DNA of 64,000 bases from JALYYC01 sp039922495 (GCA_039922495.1 JBDTEO010000020.1:84919-148918); one strand, 5' to 3'. Counted from the first letter of the stretch, positions 17,141-26,073 are shown. The notes: generated by a model from the letters alone, not told the origin. Made by a program: numbers and translations.

Positions 17141-18229
17141 TCAACCTCGGCTGATCCGCCGGAAGCGGCGGACCATGATGACGACAATCCCCAGGACGAG
17201 AAGAATGATGGCGCCCAGCAGCACCTTTTTGTGGCCGTACACAGCCAGGCCGAGGGCCGCGAAGATGGCCGTTCCGAAGTAGAAGACCAGCGCCGTCTCC
17301 CGAGGGCTCAACCCGTAATCGAGCAGGCGATGGTGCAGGTGTTCGGCATCCGGCGTCGCAATCGACTGGCCGCGCACCCGCCGCCGCAGGATGGCCCATC
17401 CGGTGTCCAGGATGGGGATCGTCAGGGCCACCACGGGAACCACCAGCGACAGGACGACCGCGACCTTCGCCAGCGAGAGGATCGAAAGCGCGGCGAGCGT
17501 AAAGCCGAGGAAGTTGCTGCCCGTGTCGCCCATGAAGATCCGAGCCGGATGCCAGTTGAAGAGCAGGAAGCCAAGGCAGGCCCCGATCAACGACCCGGCC
17601 AGGATCACGATGTCCGGTCGCGACAGGTTAATCGCCGCCAGCAGGATGGCGGCGGCCACGATGGCCACCACCCCCGCCGCCAACCCGTCGACGCCATCGA
17701 TCAAGTTGATCGTGTTCTGCAGCGCGACGAACCAGAGCAGGCTGACCACGATTGAGACCGCGGGGATGAGGTCGATGATGTGACCGAGGCCAACGAACTT
17801 GATCTCAATGCCGAAGCCCATCACGGCGAGCAGGGACGCCAGCACCTGGAAGCCGAGTTTGATCGCCGGCGGCACCCCACGGCGGTCGTCGAAGACCATC
17901 AGCGTCGTGATCAGGGCCGCCGAGAGCAGCAATCCCTCCGTCCGCCCGTTGGTCGAAAACAGCGCTGCCGAGAGGCCGAACCCGATGTACATGGCGAGGC
18001 CGCCGAGCAGCGGCGTGGGGCGCGCGTGGATCCGGCGCCCGCCCGGTTCCGCGACGGCCGCGAGGCGAAACGCCAGGAAGCGGACCGGAATGACGGCGAC
18101 CGCCGTGATCACCAGGGCGACCAGCAACGGCCGCGCGGCCGGTGCGAACCTGGCAGGGGAAAACGTCGTCCAGAAGGTTGGATCGTTGAAGATCGAGGCG
18201 GTCAGTACGGCAGTGGGAATCGTTCGCAC
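17141..18229 (-). CDS. WecA/TagO-type UDP-GlcNAc:undecaprenyl-phosphate GlcNAc-1-P transferase
   Basis: 362 residues, polytopic (about 10-11 helices). Family motifs: NTINLIDGVDGLAAG near residue 170 (canonical D-D/N-x-x-x-x-DG-x-DGL), FMGDTGSNFLGF near 232 and the loop DAEHLHHRLLDYGLS near 300 (the HxHH motif specific to WecA/TagO/Rv1302 rather than MraY). It starts lipid-linked glycan synthesis on undecaprenyl phosphate and would feed the WecG-type enzyme at 2493-3218. The GTG start at 18229 overlaps glyA's end by 28 bp; a later start is possible. Confidence 0.88.
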   Translation of the reverse strand: MRTIPTAVLTASIFNDPTFWTTFSPARFAPAARPLLVALVITAVAVIPVRFLAFRLAAVAEPGGRRIHARPTPLLGGLAMYIGFGLSAALFSTNGRTEGLLLSAALITTLMVFDDRRGVPPAIKLGFQVLASLLAVMGFGIEIKFVGLGHIIDLIPAVSIVVSLLWFVALQNTINLIDGVDGLAAGVVAIVAAAILLAAINLSRPDIVILAGSLIGACLGFLLFNWHPARIFMGDTGSNFLGFTLAALSILSLAKVAVVLSLVVPVVALTIPILDTGWAILRRRVRGQSIATPDAEHLHHRLLDYGLSPRETALVFYFGTAIFAALGLAVYGHKKVLLGAIILLVLGIVVIMVRRFRRISRG

Positions 18230-19461
18230 AGCGCCCGGCTCCGGGCGCGTACCTGCTCGTGGACGGTCCGGTCATCGATGTGCAAAAGCAACTCGGCCAC
18301 CATGTCGGCGATCTGCGTCATTTCGGATTGGCCCATCCCCCGGGTCGTGACGGACGGACTGCCGAGCCGGATGCCACTGGGGTTGAACTTGCTGGCAGTG
18401 TCGTAGGGGATCGAGTTTCGGTTGACGGTGATGCCGACGGCATCGAACGTGTCCTGGACCTTTTTTCCGGTCAGATTGAGCGGCCGCAGGTCGACCATCA
18501 TCAGGTGATTGTCGGTTCCACCGCTCACCAACCGCAGGCCGTGACGGGACAATCCCTCCGCCAGGGTCTTCGCATTCGACACCACCCGCTGCGCATAGGT
18601 CTTGAACTCCGGCGTCTTCCATTGCTGCAGCATCACCGCCTTGCCGGCGATGGCGTGATTCAGCGGGCCGCCCTGGATGCCGGGGAACACGCTCTTGTCG
18701 ACGTCGGCCGCGTATTTCGCCTTGCAGAGGATCATCGCGCCCCAGGGCCCGCGCATCGTCTTGTGCGTCGTGAAGCTCACCAGGTCGGCATGGGGCACCG
18801 GACTCGGATGGGCGCCGCCCGCGACCAGCCCGGCGAAATGCGCCATGTCGACAAAGAAGACCGCATCGATGGAGCGCGCGATCGCCGCCATCCGCTCGAA
18901 GTCGAGAATCCGGGGGTAGGCGCTGTAGCCGGCAAGCAGCATCTTCGGCCGAACCTCGTTCGCCTGGCGTTCGAGGAGGTCATAGTCGATCCGCTCCGTT
19001 TCGCGGTCGACGCCGTAGGGCACGACGTGATATAGCTTGCCGGAGAAGTTGACGGGACTTCCGTGGCTCAGGTGCCCGCCCATGCTGAGGTCCATTCCGA
19101 GGACGGTGTCCCCTGGCTTGAGGACGCTGGCGTAGACGGCGTAGTTGGCGGTGGTCCCACTGTGCGGCTGCACGTTGGCGTGCTCCGCGCCAAACAACGC
19201 CTTGGCCCGCTCGATCGCCAGCGTCTCGATCACATCGACGTTCTCGCAGCCGCCGTAATACCGCTTTCCTGGATAGCCTTCCGCGTACTTGTTGTTGAGA
19301 AGGGATCCGAGCGCCTGGAGCACCGCCGGGCTGGCGATGTTTTCCGAGGGGATGAGCTCGAGCGTGTACTGCTGGCGCTCGAACTCCGCCTGGATGGCGG
19401 CGGCCACCTCCGGGTCGACCGCGTCGATCCGGCTGGTCAGGTCGCGGGCCGCCTGCAGCAC
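18202..19461 (-). CDS. glyA: Serine hydroxymethyltransferase
   Basis: 419 residues, normal length. Converts serine and tetrahydrofolate to glycine and methylene-THF. Key segments: LELIPSENIASPAVLQALGS, NKYAEGYPGKRYYGGCE, NVQPHSGTTAN, DMAHFAGLVAGG and the PLP lysine in SFTTHKTMRGPWG near residue 230. GTG start. Lies between sua5 and the WecA-type gene, an order shared with Gram-positives. Confidence 0.97.
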   Translation of the reverse strand: MLQAARDLTSRIDAVDPEVAAAIQAEFERQQYTLELIPSENIASPAVLQALGSLLNNKYAEGYPGKRYYGGCENVDVIETLAIERAKALFGAEHANVQPHSGTTANYAVYASVLKPGDTVLGMDLSMGGHLSHGSPVNFSGKLYHVVPYGVDRETERIDYDLLERQANEVRPKMLLAGYSAYPRILDFERMAAIARSIDAVFFVDMAHFAGLVAGGAHPSPVPHADLVSFTTHKTMRGPWGAMILCKAKYAADVDKSVFPGIQGGPLNHAIAGKAVMLQQWKTPEFKTYAQRVVSNAKTLAEGLSRHGLRLVSGGTDNHLMMVDLRPLNLTGKKVQDTFDAVGITVNRNSIPYDTASKFNPSGIRLGSPSVTTRGMGQSEMTQIADMVAELLLHIDDRTVHEQVRARSRALCERFPLPY

Positions 19462-19494
19462 CCGCTCATTATCCGGAATCCTGCCGGTCGGCGA

Positions 19495-20085
19495 TCAGTG
19501 GCGGCGCAGCTCGGCTTCCGGGATCGCGCCGGCGCGAAGCACCCTGGCATCAGGGCCGGTCAGGTCGAGGATGGTCGATGGCTGTCCCAGCCGGCAGCCA
19601 CCGCCGTCGAGCAGGATGTCGAGCTCGCCACCCAGGCCCGCCAACACCGCCTCGGCGTCCGACGGAGGCGGCTGGCCCGCCCGGTTGGCGCTACTGCTCG
19701 CGATCGGTTCCCCGAGCGCGGCCAGGAGTGCGATTGCCACTGGATGGTCGGGCGCGCGCGCGGCGATGGTCTCGCCAGGAACTCCTGACCGCGAGGGGAG
19801 CACGAGGGTGAGCGGACCCGGCCAGAACCGACCGATCAACGCCATCGCCTCAGGCGAGAGGGTCGCGACCTCGGCGAAATGATCGGCCCCCGTCACCAGC
19901 AACACCAGTGGTTGCGAGGACGGTCGGCGCTTGACCTGGTACAACCGGTGTACCGCGGCCGGGTCGGACGCGCGGGCCCCGACGGCGTAGAGCGTGTCGG
20001 TCGGAAAAGCGACCACCGCGCCCTCTCGGAGACGAGCCGCGGTTCGCGCGATCGATGCCGGGTCGGCCGCCCAGCGCTCGGTCAT
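19495..20085 (-). CDS. tsaC: L-threonylcarbamoyladenylate synthase (Sua5/YrdC/TsaC)
   Basis: About 196 residues, YrdC domain only. Makes threonylcarbamoyl-AMP for t6A at position 37 of ANN-decoding tRNAs. Motifs: GAVVAFPTDTLYAVGARASD, KRRPSSQPLVLLV (canonical KxR-SxxP), WPGPLTLVLPSR and IASSSANRAGQPPPSDA. I start at the ATG at 20085 (MTERWAADPASIAR) because it makes an ATGA overlap with prmC; the upstream part of the open frame is prmC coding sequence in another frame. The C-terminal Sua5 extension is absent. Confidence 0.94.
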   Translation of the reverse strand: MTERWAADPASIARTAARLREGAVVAFPTDTLYAVGARASDPAAVHRLYQVKRRPSSQPLVLLVTGADHFAEVATLSPEAMALIGRFWPGPLTLVLPSRSGVPGETIAARAPDHPVAIALLAALGEPIASSSANRAGQPPPSDAEAVLAGLGGELDILLDGGGCRLGQPSTILDLTGPDARVLRAGAIPEAELRRH

Positions 20086-20948
20086 CCCGCGGTCGCGATT
20101 CGGATCACGCGGTCCCTGCCGGCGAGGTCTTTGTGCACGCTGATGGCGGCCGACGGCCATTGCTGTTGCGAAAGCCGGAGGAGCCGGCGCGCCTGCGAGG
20201 GGTCGCACTCGAACAGCAACGCACCGCCGGCCCGCAGCACCGCCGGCGCCTGCGCGAGCGCGCGGCGGATCAGCGACAGGCCATCCTGTCCCCCGTCGAG
20301 CGCCAGGGCCGGCTCGTAGTCGAGTTCTTTCGGGCGCACGCGCTTCTGCTTCTCCGAGATATAGGGCAGGTTCGCGATGATCAGGTCGGCCGGGGCGGCG
20401 CCATCCAGCAGGTTACCCTTCGCCGTCGTGATCCGCGTCGATAGCCGGTAGCGAGTGACATTCGCCGACGCCACCCGCAAGGCCCGGCTGCTGACGTCCC
20501 GGGCGACGATGCGGGCTCGTGGGACCGCTTTGGCGACCGCGATCGCGACCGCCCCGCTGCCGGTCCCGAGGTCGATCACCCGCCGCGCCTGGGGATGCCC
20601 CTTGAGCCAGGCCAGCGCGAGGTCGACCAGCAATTCGCTCTCCGGCCGTGGGATCAGGACGGCGGGGCTGACCGCCAGCATGTAGCCATAGAACTCGCGC
20701 TCGCCCGTGAGGTAGGGCACCGGGACCCGCTCGGCGCGCCGCCGCGTGAGCCGGGCCAGCCGGCGCCGCTGCGCGAGCGTCAGTCGGGCTTCGGGATGCG
20801 TATGGAGGCGCACCCGCGAGCTCTCGAGGACATGCGCGACCAGGATTTCCGCGTCGAGCCAGGCGTAGGGAATGCCGGCCGTGGCGAGTGCCGCTCGCGT
20901 CTTCGCCAGCTGCGCTTTGACGCTGCTGCGGTCAGCCGCGGCTGCCAT
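20082..20948 (-). CDS. prmC: Release factor glutamine methyltransferase PrmC/HemK
   Basis: 288 residues. Methylates the Gln of the GGQ motif in release factors; here it directly follows prfA, its substrate, with a 17-bp overlap. SAM site VIDLGTGSGAVAIAVAK; catalytic segment reads IIANLPYISEKQK, so the usual NPPY is NLPY. The N-terminal helical domain (ILVAHVLESSRVRLHTHPE) and PVPYLTGEREFYGYMLAVSPAVLIPRPE are typical. ATG start. Confidence 0.95.
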   Translation of the reverse strand: MAAAADRSSVKAQLAKTRAALATAGIPYAWLDAEILVAHVLESSRVRLHTHPEARLTLAQRRRLARLTRRRAERVPVPYLTGEREFYGYMLAVSPAVLIPRPESELLVDLALAWLKGHPQARRVIDLGTGSGAVAIAVAKAVPRARIVARDVSSRALRVASANVTRYRLSTRITTAKGNLLDGAAPADLIIANLPYISEKQKRVRPKELDYEPALALDGGQDGLSLIRRALAQAPAVLRAGGALLFECDPSQARRLLRLSQQQWPSAAISVHKDLAGRDRVIRIATAG

Positions 20949-22032
20949 TTGGCGGCGGCTGGCTCAAGCGGTTGGCCTGATCCCAGGCGATCAACCGATC
21001 GATGACGGGGTCCATGTCGCCGCCGCCGATGAATTGCGGAAGCTTGTAGTACTTGAAGTCGATCCGATGGTCGGTGATCCGGCCTTCGGGGTAGTTGTAG
21101 GTCCGCACCTTCTCACTGCGGTCGCCGGATCCAACCGCCGACCGACGCACCTCGGTCAAGGCCGCGTGCTGCTGGGCCATCTGGCGATCGAGCAGACGGG
21201 TCATCAGGACCTTTTCCGCCTTGGCGCGGTTCTTCAGCTGCGAGCGCTCGTCCTGGCAGGAGACCACAATCGGCGGAGTCCCGTCTTCAGGCGTGTAGGT
21301 GAGCCGGACGGCCGAGTCCGTCGTGTTAACGCTCTGCCCGCCGTGACCGCTGGAGCGGAAGACGTCGACCTTGAGCCGGTCCGGGTTGATGACGACATCA
21401 ACGTCCTCCGCCTCCGGCATGACGACCACCGTCGCCGTCGAGGTATGAATCCGTCCCTGCGCCTCAGTCTCGGGCACACGCTGGACGCGGTGAACCCCGT
21501 TCTCGAATTTCAACCGGGCATAGGGACCCTTGCCGCGGATTTCGAAGACGACCTCTTTGAATCCCCCGCGTTCGGTCTGGCTCTCCGAGACGATATCGAC
21601 CTTCCAGCGGTGCGCCTCGGCATACCGGCCGTACATCTTGAACAGGTCGGCGGCAAAGATGGCGGCTTCGTCGCCTCCGGTCCCCTGGCGGATCTCGACG
21701 ATGACGTCCTTTAAGTCGTTCGGGTCTTTCGGAATGAGCGCAACCTTGAGCTCCGCCTCCAATCGGTCTCGCTCGGCCTGCTGCCGCTCGAACTCCTGTC
21801 GCGCATAGGCCTGCATTTCCGGATCGCGTTCATGCTGGGCCAGCTCGCTGGCCTCCGTCATGCCCAGGTCGGCGTTGCGATACGCCTCGTAGAGCTCGAC
21901 GAGCTCGCGCAGCTGCGACTGCTCCTTGCCCAGGCGCTGGAGCTCCTTGAGATCGGCGTGGACCCCTGGGTCGGACAGCCGCCGGGTGATCTCGTCGTAC
22001 CGCGTCCGAGTGGCTTCGAGCTGCTCGAACAT
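20932..22032 (-). CDS. prfA: Peptide chain release factor 1
   Basis: 366 residues. Recognises UAA and UAG. GGQ motif in SSGHGGQSVNTTDSAVRL near residue 235; the stop-codon reading loop shows VQRVPETEAQGRIHTS, with Pro-Glu-Thr at the P-x-T position that marks RF1 (RF2 has SPF). The ATG forms a one-base TGATG junction with the end of the DUF1385 gene. Co-located with prmC, as in many bacteria. Confidence 0.97.
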   Translation of the reverse strand: MFEQLEATRTRYDEITRRLSDPGVHADLKELQRLGKEQSQLRELVELYEAYRNADLGMTEASELAQHERDPEMQAYARQEFERQQAERDRLEAELKVALIPKDPNDLKDVIVEIRQGTGGDEAAIFAADLFKMYGRYAEAHRWKVDIVSESQTERGGFKEVVFEIRGKGPYARLKFENGVHRVQRVPETEAQGRIHTSTATVVVMPEAEDVDVVINPDRLKVDVFRSSGHGGQSVNTTDSAVRLTYTPEDGTPPIVVSCQDERSQLKNRAKAEKVLMTRLLDRQMAQQHAALTEVRRSAVGSGDRSEKVRTYNYPEGRITDHRIDFKYYKLPQFIGGGDMDPVIDRLIAWDQANRLSQPPPNGSRG

Positions 22033-22922
22033 CAGGCCGCGGCCTCTTGCTCCTCCTGCCGGGCAGCCGCAAAGGATGCGAGGGCCACCTCCAGCTGACG
22101 ATCGTCCGGCTCGCGGGTCGTGAGCTTCTGGGTCAGGAGGAACGGGAGGATGAGGATCTTGACGACCGGGTTGTTCCGGTTCCGGCCGGCGAAGCGAATG
22201 AACTCATAGGCGAGCATGGCGATCAGGGGGATCAAGACCAGCCTGGAAAGCAGCAGGATCGGCAGGGCCGGGCGGCCGACGAAGCCGAAGACGAAGGCGC
22301 TGACGACCATGACGGCCAGCAGGAAGCCGGTCCCGCAGCGGGGATGGAGCGTGCTCTGGGTGCGGACGTTGGCGACGTCGAGTGGAAGCCCGGCTTCGAA
22401 CGCATTGATCGTCTTGTGCTCGGCGCCGTGATAGGCGAAGAGCCTGGCGATTTCCTTCTTGAAAGAAATCGCGTAGAGATAGAGCAGCAGGAGCCCGATC
22501 CTGACCAGCCCGTCAACCAGCCCGAAAAAGAGATTGCCATGACCGCGGCTGAGGAAGCCGGCCGCCAGTAGCGGGATCCCCAAAAAGAAGAGCAAGGCCC
22601 CGACGATGGCGATGCCCATCGTCACCCGGATGACGTTTTTATCCAATTCGAGCTGCTCGCCCTCGGCCTGGATGTTCGCCGACCACATCAGGGCCTTCAT
22701 GCCCAGGTGGAGCATCTCCCAGAGCCCGGCAAGGCCACGGAGCAGCGGGAGCTTCCAGACCGGGTGGGTGTAGACCACCGAGCGGAGCCGCTCGCGCAAA
22801 ATCTCGATCTCGCCATCCGGCCGGCGAACCGCCACCGCGTAGGTGGTGCGGCCCCGCATCAGGACCCCCTCCAGCACGGCCTGGCCGCCATAGAAGAACT
22901 TGTCCTGGCTCACAGCCGCCAT
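22032..22922 (-). CDS. DUF1385 (YqhQ-like) membrane protein
   Basis: About 296 residues from the ATG at 22922 (MAAVSQDKFFYGGQAVLEGVLMRG). FYGGQAVxEGVMMRG and HPRCGTGFLLAVMVVSAFVF are the DUF1385 signatures; there are about four membrane segments in the middle and PGLPLDVANVRTQSTLHPRC-type conserved loop between them. The gene is regularly found between rpmE and prfA in Chloroflexi, Thermus and clostridia. Its biochemical function is unknown. Confidence 0.85.
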   Translation of the reverse strand: MAAVSQDKFFYGGQAVLEGVLMRGRTTYAVAVRRPDGEIEILRERLRSVVYTHPVWKLPLLRGLAGLWEMLHLGMKALMWSANIQAEGEQLELDKNVIRVTMGIAIVGALLFFLGIPLLAAGFLSRGHGNLFFGLVDGLVRIGLLLLYLYAISFKKEIARLFAYHGAEHKTINAFEAGLPLDVANVRTQSTLHPRCGTGFLLAVMVVSAFVFGFVGRPALPILLLSRLVLIPLIAMLAYEFIRFAGRNRNNPVVKILILPFLLTQKLTTREPDDRQLEVALASFAAARQEEQEAAA

Positions 22923-22956
22923 GATGCTATCACCAGCCGTGCAACGGCCGGCCGGC

Positions 22957-23163
22957 TTATCTCTTCCGCTGCTGGCGCTGCTGGAAGCGGTCGACCCGGC
23001 CCTGCGTGTCGACAATTCGCTGCTGGCCGCTAAAGAACGGATGACAAACGGAACAGACCTCAGTCTTGAGCTCCTTTTGAGTTGAGCCCGTCACGAAGGT
23101 GTTGCCGCAGAGGCAATGCACAACGGCGTCGTGGTGATAGGTGGGATGTATCGCAGCTTTCAT
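22957..23163 (-). CDS. rpmE: 50S ribosomal protein L31 (zinc-binding form)
   Basis: 68 residues. Starts MKAAIHPTYHHDAVVHCLCGNTF and keeps both cysteine pairs (CLC near residue 17 and CSVC near 37), so it is the zinc-containing C+ paralogue. Heads the rpmE-DUF1385-prfA-prmC cluster. The ATG is separated from the nearest Shine-Dalgarno-like AAGGA by 15 bases that include a run of 11 C. Confidence 0.95.
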   Translation of the reverse strand: MKAAIHPTYHHDAVVHCLCGNTFVTGSTQKELKTEVCSVCHPFFSGQQRIVDTQGRVDRFQQRQQRKR

Positions 23164-23187
23164 TGGGGGGGGGGGTGTTCCTTATTC
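23164..23187 (-). promoter_or_regulatory. rpmE leader: Shine-Dalgarno plus C11 homopolymer
   Basis: On the coding strand the leader reads AAGGA, ACA, then 11 consecutive C, one A and the ATG. The tract (G run at 23165-23175 on the plus strand) lies exactly between ribosome-binding site and start, so any change in its length would change the spacing, which at 15 bases is already longer than the 5-9 optimum. The sequence is observed; a regulatory effect is inferred. Confidence 0.5.
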
Positions 23188-23189
23188 TA

Positions 23190-24062
23190 TCAGCCGGTTG
23201 AACTGAGGATGGCCGAGGTGCTGAGCATGCCGAGGCCCAGTGCCAGCAGCAACCCAAGGTAGAGCGAACCGATGATGACTTTCGTTCGGGCGTCGACGGC
23301 GTAGTAGGCCGGGTTCAGGGTGGTCGACCGGAAGCGCTGGAAGGTGCTGAAGGCGCCGAAGATCAGCACCAGGAACAGCACCGGGCTGACGTGGTTTCCC
23401 GACTGCATCTCGAAGAGCAGCAACCCGGCCGCGATCGCCAGGCCGGCCACGTTGAACCACTTGGACAGGAGCGAGAGGACGCGGCCGCCGTCCAGCGGTG
23501 TGACCGGCACCAGGTTGAAGAGGTTGATCAGGAAGCCGAAATAGGCCAGCGCCCGAAGCAGTTGGCCGCTGCTCGTGCCAGGCATCGCCAGGTAGCCGAG
23601 GTAGCAAAGCCCGGCGCCGACCGATCCAAGGATCGGGCCGCCGATCGCCATCACGGATTCCTGGGCGACCGTTCGAGGCTGCTCTTTCATGCTGACGAAG
23701 GCGCCGAGGAATGGAATCAGCACGGGAAGCGTCACGGGAAGGCCGATGGCGCGCGCCACCACGACGTGGCCGCTCTCGTGCACCAGGATCAGCAGCACGA
23801 TCCCGACCCCGAAGGCCCACCCGAACAGCTGGGCATAGAGCAGCGCCGTCACTCCCGTCGAGATCACGGTAAAGGCCAGACCCTTGAACTTGAGGAGCAG
23901 GCCCAGGATGGCAAGCGCGCCGGTGGCGAGCCCACCGTTTCGCTGACCCGCGCTCGCTGGGTGTGCCGGGATGTCGGCCTGAACCGGCCGGTCGGTGCCA
24001 TAGCCGTAGTCAGCGCCGCCCTTCAGCGGATCGCCGTTTTTCGGGTACAGGTCAGCCATCAC
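23190..24062 (-). CDS. Site-2-protease-like M50 metalloprotease
   Basis: 290 residues, about six membrane segments. The zinc site HESGH lies in LILVHESGHVVVARAIG near residue 95 and the third ligand in NLVPVTPLDGGRVLSLL near 195. No PDZ domain is present, so this is the short group III type rather than RseP. Such enzymes cleave substrates inside the membrane; the substrate here is unknown. The first 40 residues are polar and Gly/Asp-rich and cytosolic. Ends about 26 bp upstream of rpmE. Confidence 0.88.
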   Translation of the reverse strand: MMADLYPKNGDPLKGGADYGYGTDRPVQADIPAHPASAGQRNGGLATGALAILGLLLKFKGLAFTVISTGVTALLYAQLFGWAFGVGIVLLILVHESGHVVVARAIGLPVTLPVLIPFLGAFVSMKEQPRTVAQESVMAIGGPILGSVGAGLCYLGYLAMPGTSSGQLLRALAYFGFLINLFNLVPVTPLDGGRVLSLLSKWFNVAGLAIAAGLLLFEMQSGNHVSPVLFLVLIFGAFSTFQRFRSTTLNPAYYAVDARTKVIIGSLYLGLLLALGLGMLSTSAILSSTG

Positions 24063-24106
24063 CTAAAAGCATGCCCACCGCCCCATCCTTTTAATCAAAC
24101 TCGAAC

Positions 24107-25342
24107 TCAGGCGGAGATCGGCTGGCGCACCGGCCAGGGACGGGTGAAGTTGCCGAGCCGGAGCCCCGGGCAGCGGTGCCGGAGGGTCTCGACAAATCGG
24201 CGCATCCCGATGCCGCGGGTCGGTGCCGGAATGCGGTCGATCAGCCAGAGCGGGTCGACGTTCAGGGTCCGCAGCTGGATCTGGTGCACCCTGTGCTGCG
24301 CGACAAACGCCACCAGCTCGTCGATCTCGGCCGGCGCATCGGTGATCCCCGGGAAGGTCAGCAAATTGATGGTCAGCTGGCCGCCGTTACGACGGATCAG
24401 GTCGGCGCACTCCCTCAGCTCCGCCAGGCCGTACCCCACCGGCCGGTAGTAGGCGCGGAAACGGGTGTCGTCCAGGCTGAAGAGGCTGATCCGGATCGAG
24501 TTGAGCCCGGCGTCGATCAGCCGGGCGAGGACAGCCGGCCGCGAGGCGTTGGTATTGATGTGGATCGTGGCCTGCGGGACGGCGGCGCGAATCCGTCGAG
24601 TCGCCTCGACCAGGACGTTCCCGCGCGTCAAGGGCTCGCCCTCGCAGCCCTGGCCGAAACTGACGAAGTTCTCCGGCGCCTTGGCCAGGTGCCAGGCGGC
24701 GAGCTCGGCGATTTCCACCGCCGAGGGGGCGAAACCCAGCCGGGTCTGTGGCGAGTCGACCTCGCCCCACTGTTCCGAGATGCAGCCCAGGCAGGCCGCG
24801 TTGCAGGCAGGCGAAACTGGGATCGCGCCTTCCCCGCGCCCCAAGAAGAGGTTCTGAGCCGTCAGGCAGCGGTAGTCGGTGGCGCAGGTGCTGAGGTGCT
24901 GGACGAGCCGGTTGTCGGGCAAGGCGCGCTGCGCGGTTCTCAGTGCGGGCGCGAGCTTCTGGCGCTCGCTCGCCTGCGGGTCCCAGGCATCCCAGTGATC
25001 GGTGCGGATCGCCGCCACACGGGGTTCGCCGTCGACGACGCCGACCGCGGCGTAGCCGAAGAGCGGCAGGACCGGGGCCGCTCGGTCCTGCTCGTAGGCG
25101 GGCAGTTGCGTGCGTAGGTAACCGGGCGGAAGCACGGCAGCCACGGCCAGGCGGCCGGCCCCCGTGGCGGCCGGGTGGCCCCCCAGCGCCAGCCGGCCGG
25201 GCAAATGCACGAGTGTGGTGCCGGGTGGTGTCGGAATCAGCCGATCGGCTGGCCCGATCTCCCACCCACTTCTGGCCACCGCGTCGAGCGACGAATCGGC
25301 GTGGAGGCGCCCTTCGGGATCGGCGTAGAGGAGGCGCGCCAC
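24107..25342 (-). CDS. Radical SAM protein of unknown specificity
   Basis: 411 residues. The 4Fe-4S/SAM cluster motif CNAACLGC (CxxxCxxC) is at about residue 179, followed by FVSFGQGCEGEPLTRGNVL (GGEP-type SAM contact) and IHINTNASRPAVL. The about 170 residues before the cluster motif are an N-terminal domain of unknown function with an additional CATDYRC. The C-terminus lacks extra cysteine clusters of SPASM type. It is 8 bp from the M23 peptidase start side of the cluster. The substrate cannot be predicted. Confidence 0.8.
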   Translation of the reverse strand: MARLLYADPEGRLHADSSLDAVARSGWEIGPADRLIPTPPGTTLVHLPGRLALGGHPAATGAGRLAVAAVLPPGYLRTQLPAYEQDRAAPVLPLFGYAAVGVVDGEPRVAAIRTDHWDAWDPQASERQKLAPALRTAQRALPDNRLVQHLSTCATDYRCLTAQNLFLGRGEGAIPVSPACNAACLGCISEQWGEVDSPQTRLGFAPSAVEIAELAAWHLAKAPENFVSFGQGCEGEPLTRGNVLVEATRRIRAAVPQATIHINTNASRPAVLARLIDAGLNSIRISLFSLDDTRFRAYYRPVGYGLAELRECADLIRRNGGQLTINLLTFPGITDAPAEIDELVAFVAQHRVHQIQLRTLNVDPLWLIDRIPAPTRGIGMRRFVETLRHRCPGLRLGNFTRPWPVRQPISA

Positions 25343-25351
25343 GCCCCTACG

Positions 25352-25993
25352 TTACCCCGAGGGTGATTGGAGGAAGTCGAGCGGGTTCTGGGGAGCGCCC
25401 TGAAAGACGATTTCGAAATGGACGTGCGGGCCTGTCGAGCGGCCGGTCGATCCCATCAAGCCGATCGGCTGGCCGGGGGAGACCAGGTCGCCGGCGCGCA
25501 CCAGCAGCGACGACAGGTGTCCGTAAATCGTGTGGAAGCCGTTGCCATGATCGATTTCGACATAGAGGCCGTAATCGCCCCAGCCGGCGAAGACCACCCG
25601 TCCCGCATCGGCCGCCACCTCGCGGGTTCCCTCCGCGTTGGCGATGTCGATCCCGGGATGGGAAGCGGAGAAGTAGGTGGTGATCGTCCCGGGCGCTGGC
25701 CAGAGGAAGCGCGCCAGGTGATGCAGGTGCTCGACGAGGTCGGCGGTGGTCGGCGGCCCCGCCGCCTGGACCGCGCGGAACGCGGCCGTGTCCGGTCGAA
25801 TCGACGAGGGCGCCTGCGGCCTCAACGGGTTGCCCACGGTCCGGGCCAGGCCGGCGGAGACGGAAGCGCCCGCGACCGCATCGGTCGACCCCTGGCGGAT
25901 CGCCAGCGGGGCCAGCGCCGCGCCGAGCAGGGCGAGCGTCAGCACCAGGCCGTGGGTTGCGAGCCGGGGCACGCCCCTGTCGTTTCCAGACAA
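25352..25993 (-). CDS. M23 family (LytM-type) metallopeptidase
   Basis: About 213 residues. N-terminal hydrophobic segment (GLVLTLALLGAALAPLAI) acts as signal/anchor; the C-terminal LytM domain has HPGIDIANAEG (His and Asp zinc ligands), GDYGLYVEIDHGNGFHTIYGHLS and the GPHVHFEI third ligand and catalytic His. All catalytic residues are kept, so it is probably an active peptidoglycan endopeptidase outside the membrane. Start is TTG at 25993 or GTG at 25972. A perfect palindrome lies 54 bp upstream. Confidence 0.9.
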   Translation of the reverse strand: MSGNDRGVPRLATHGLVLTLALLGAALAPLAIRQGSTDAVAGASVSAGLARTVGNPLRPQAPSSIRPDTAAFRAVQAAGPPTTADLVEHLHHLARFLWPAPGTITTYFSASHPGIDIANAEGTREVAADAGRVVFAGWGDYGLYVEIDHGNGFHTIYGHLSSLLVRAGDLVSPGQPIGLMGSTGRSTGPHVHFEIVFQGAPQNPLDFLQSPSG

Positions 25994-26046
25994 AACGCCG
26001 GTCAGTCTAGCCGCCGGCGCCGCTCAGCGTCAAACGAACCAGATCC

Positions 26047-26067
26047 ATTTGCACATATTGTGCAAAT
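26047..26067. promoter_or_regulatory. Perfect 21-bp inverted repeat upstream of the M23 gene
   Basis: Arms ATTTGCACA and TGTGCAAAT are exact reverse complements separated by TAT. AT content is far above the surroundings. It lies in the 80-bp gap after glpX and before the M23 peptidase, both on the minus strand, so it is placed as an operator or promoter element of the peptidase gene. A terminator is less likely because no T-tract follows on the minus strand. The regulator is not known. Confidence 0.55.
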
Positions 26068-26073
26068 CGGTCC

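Noticed and set aside
20932..20948. NLPY instead of NPPY in PrmC as a sign of inactivity
   Set aside because: Leu at this position is compatible with N5-glutamine methyltransferases and the gene sits beside prfA, so no defect is inferred.
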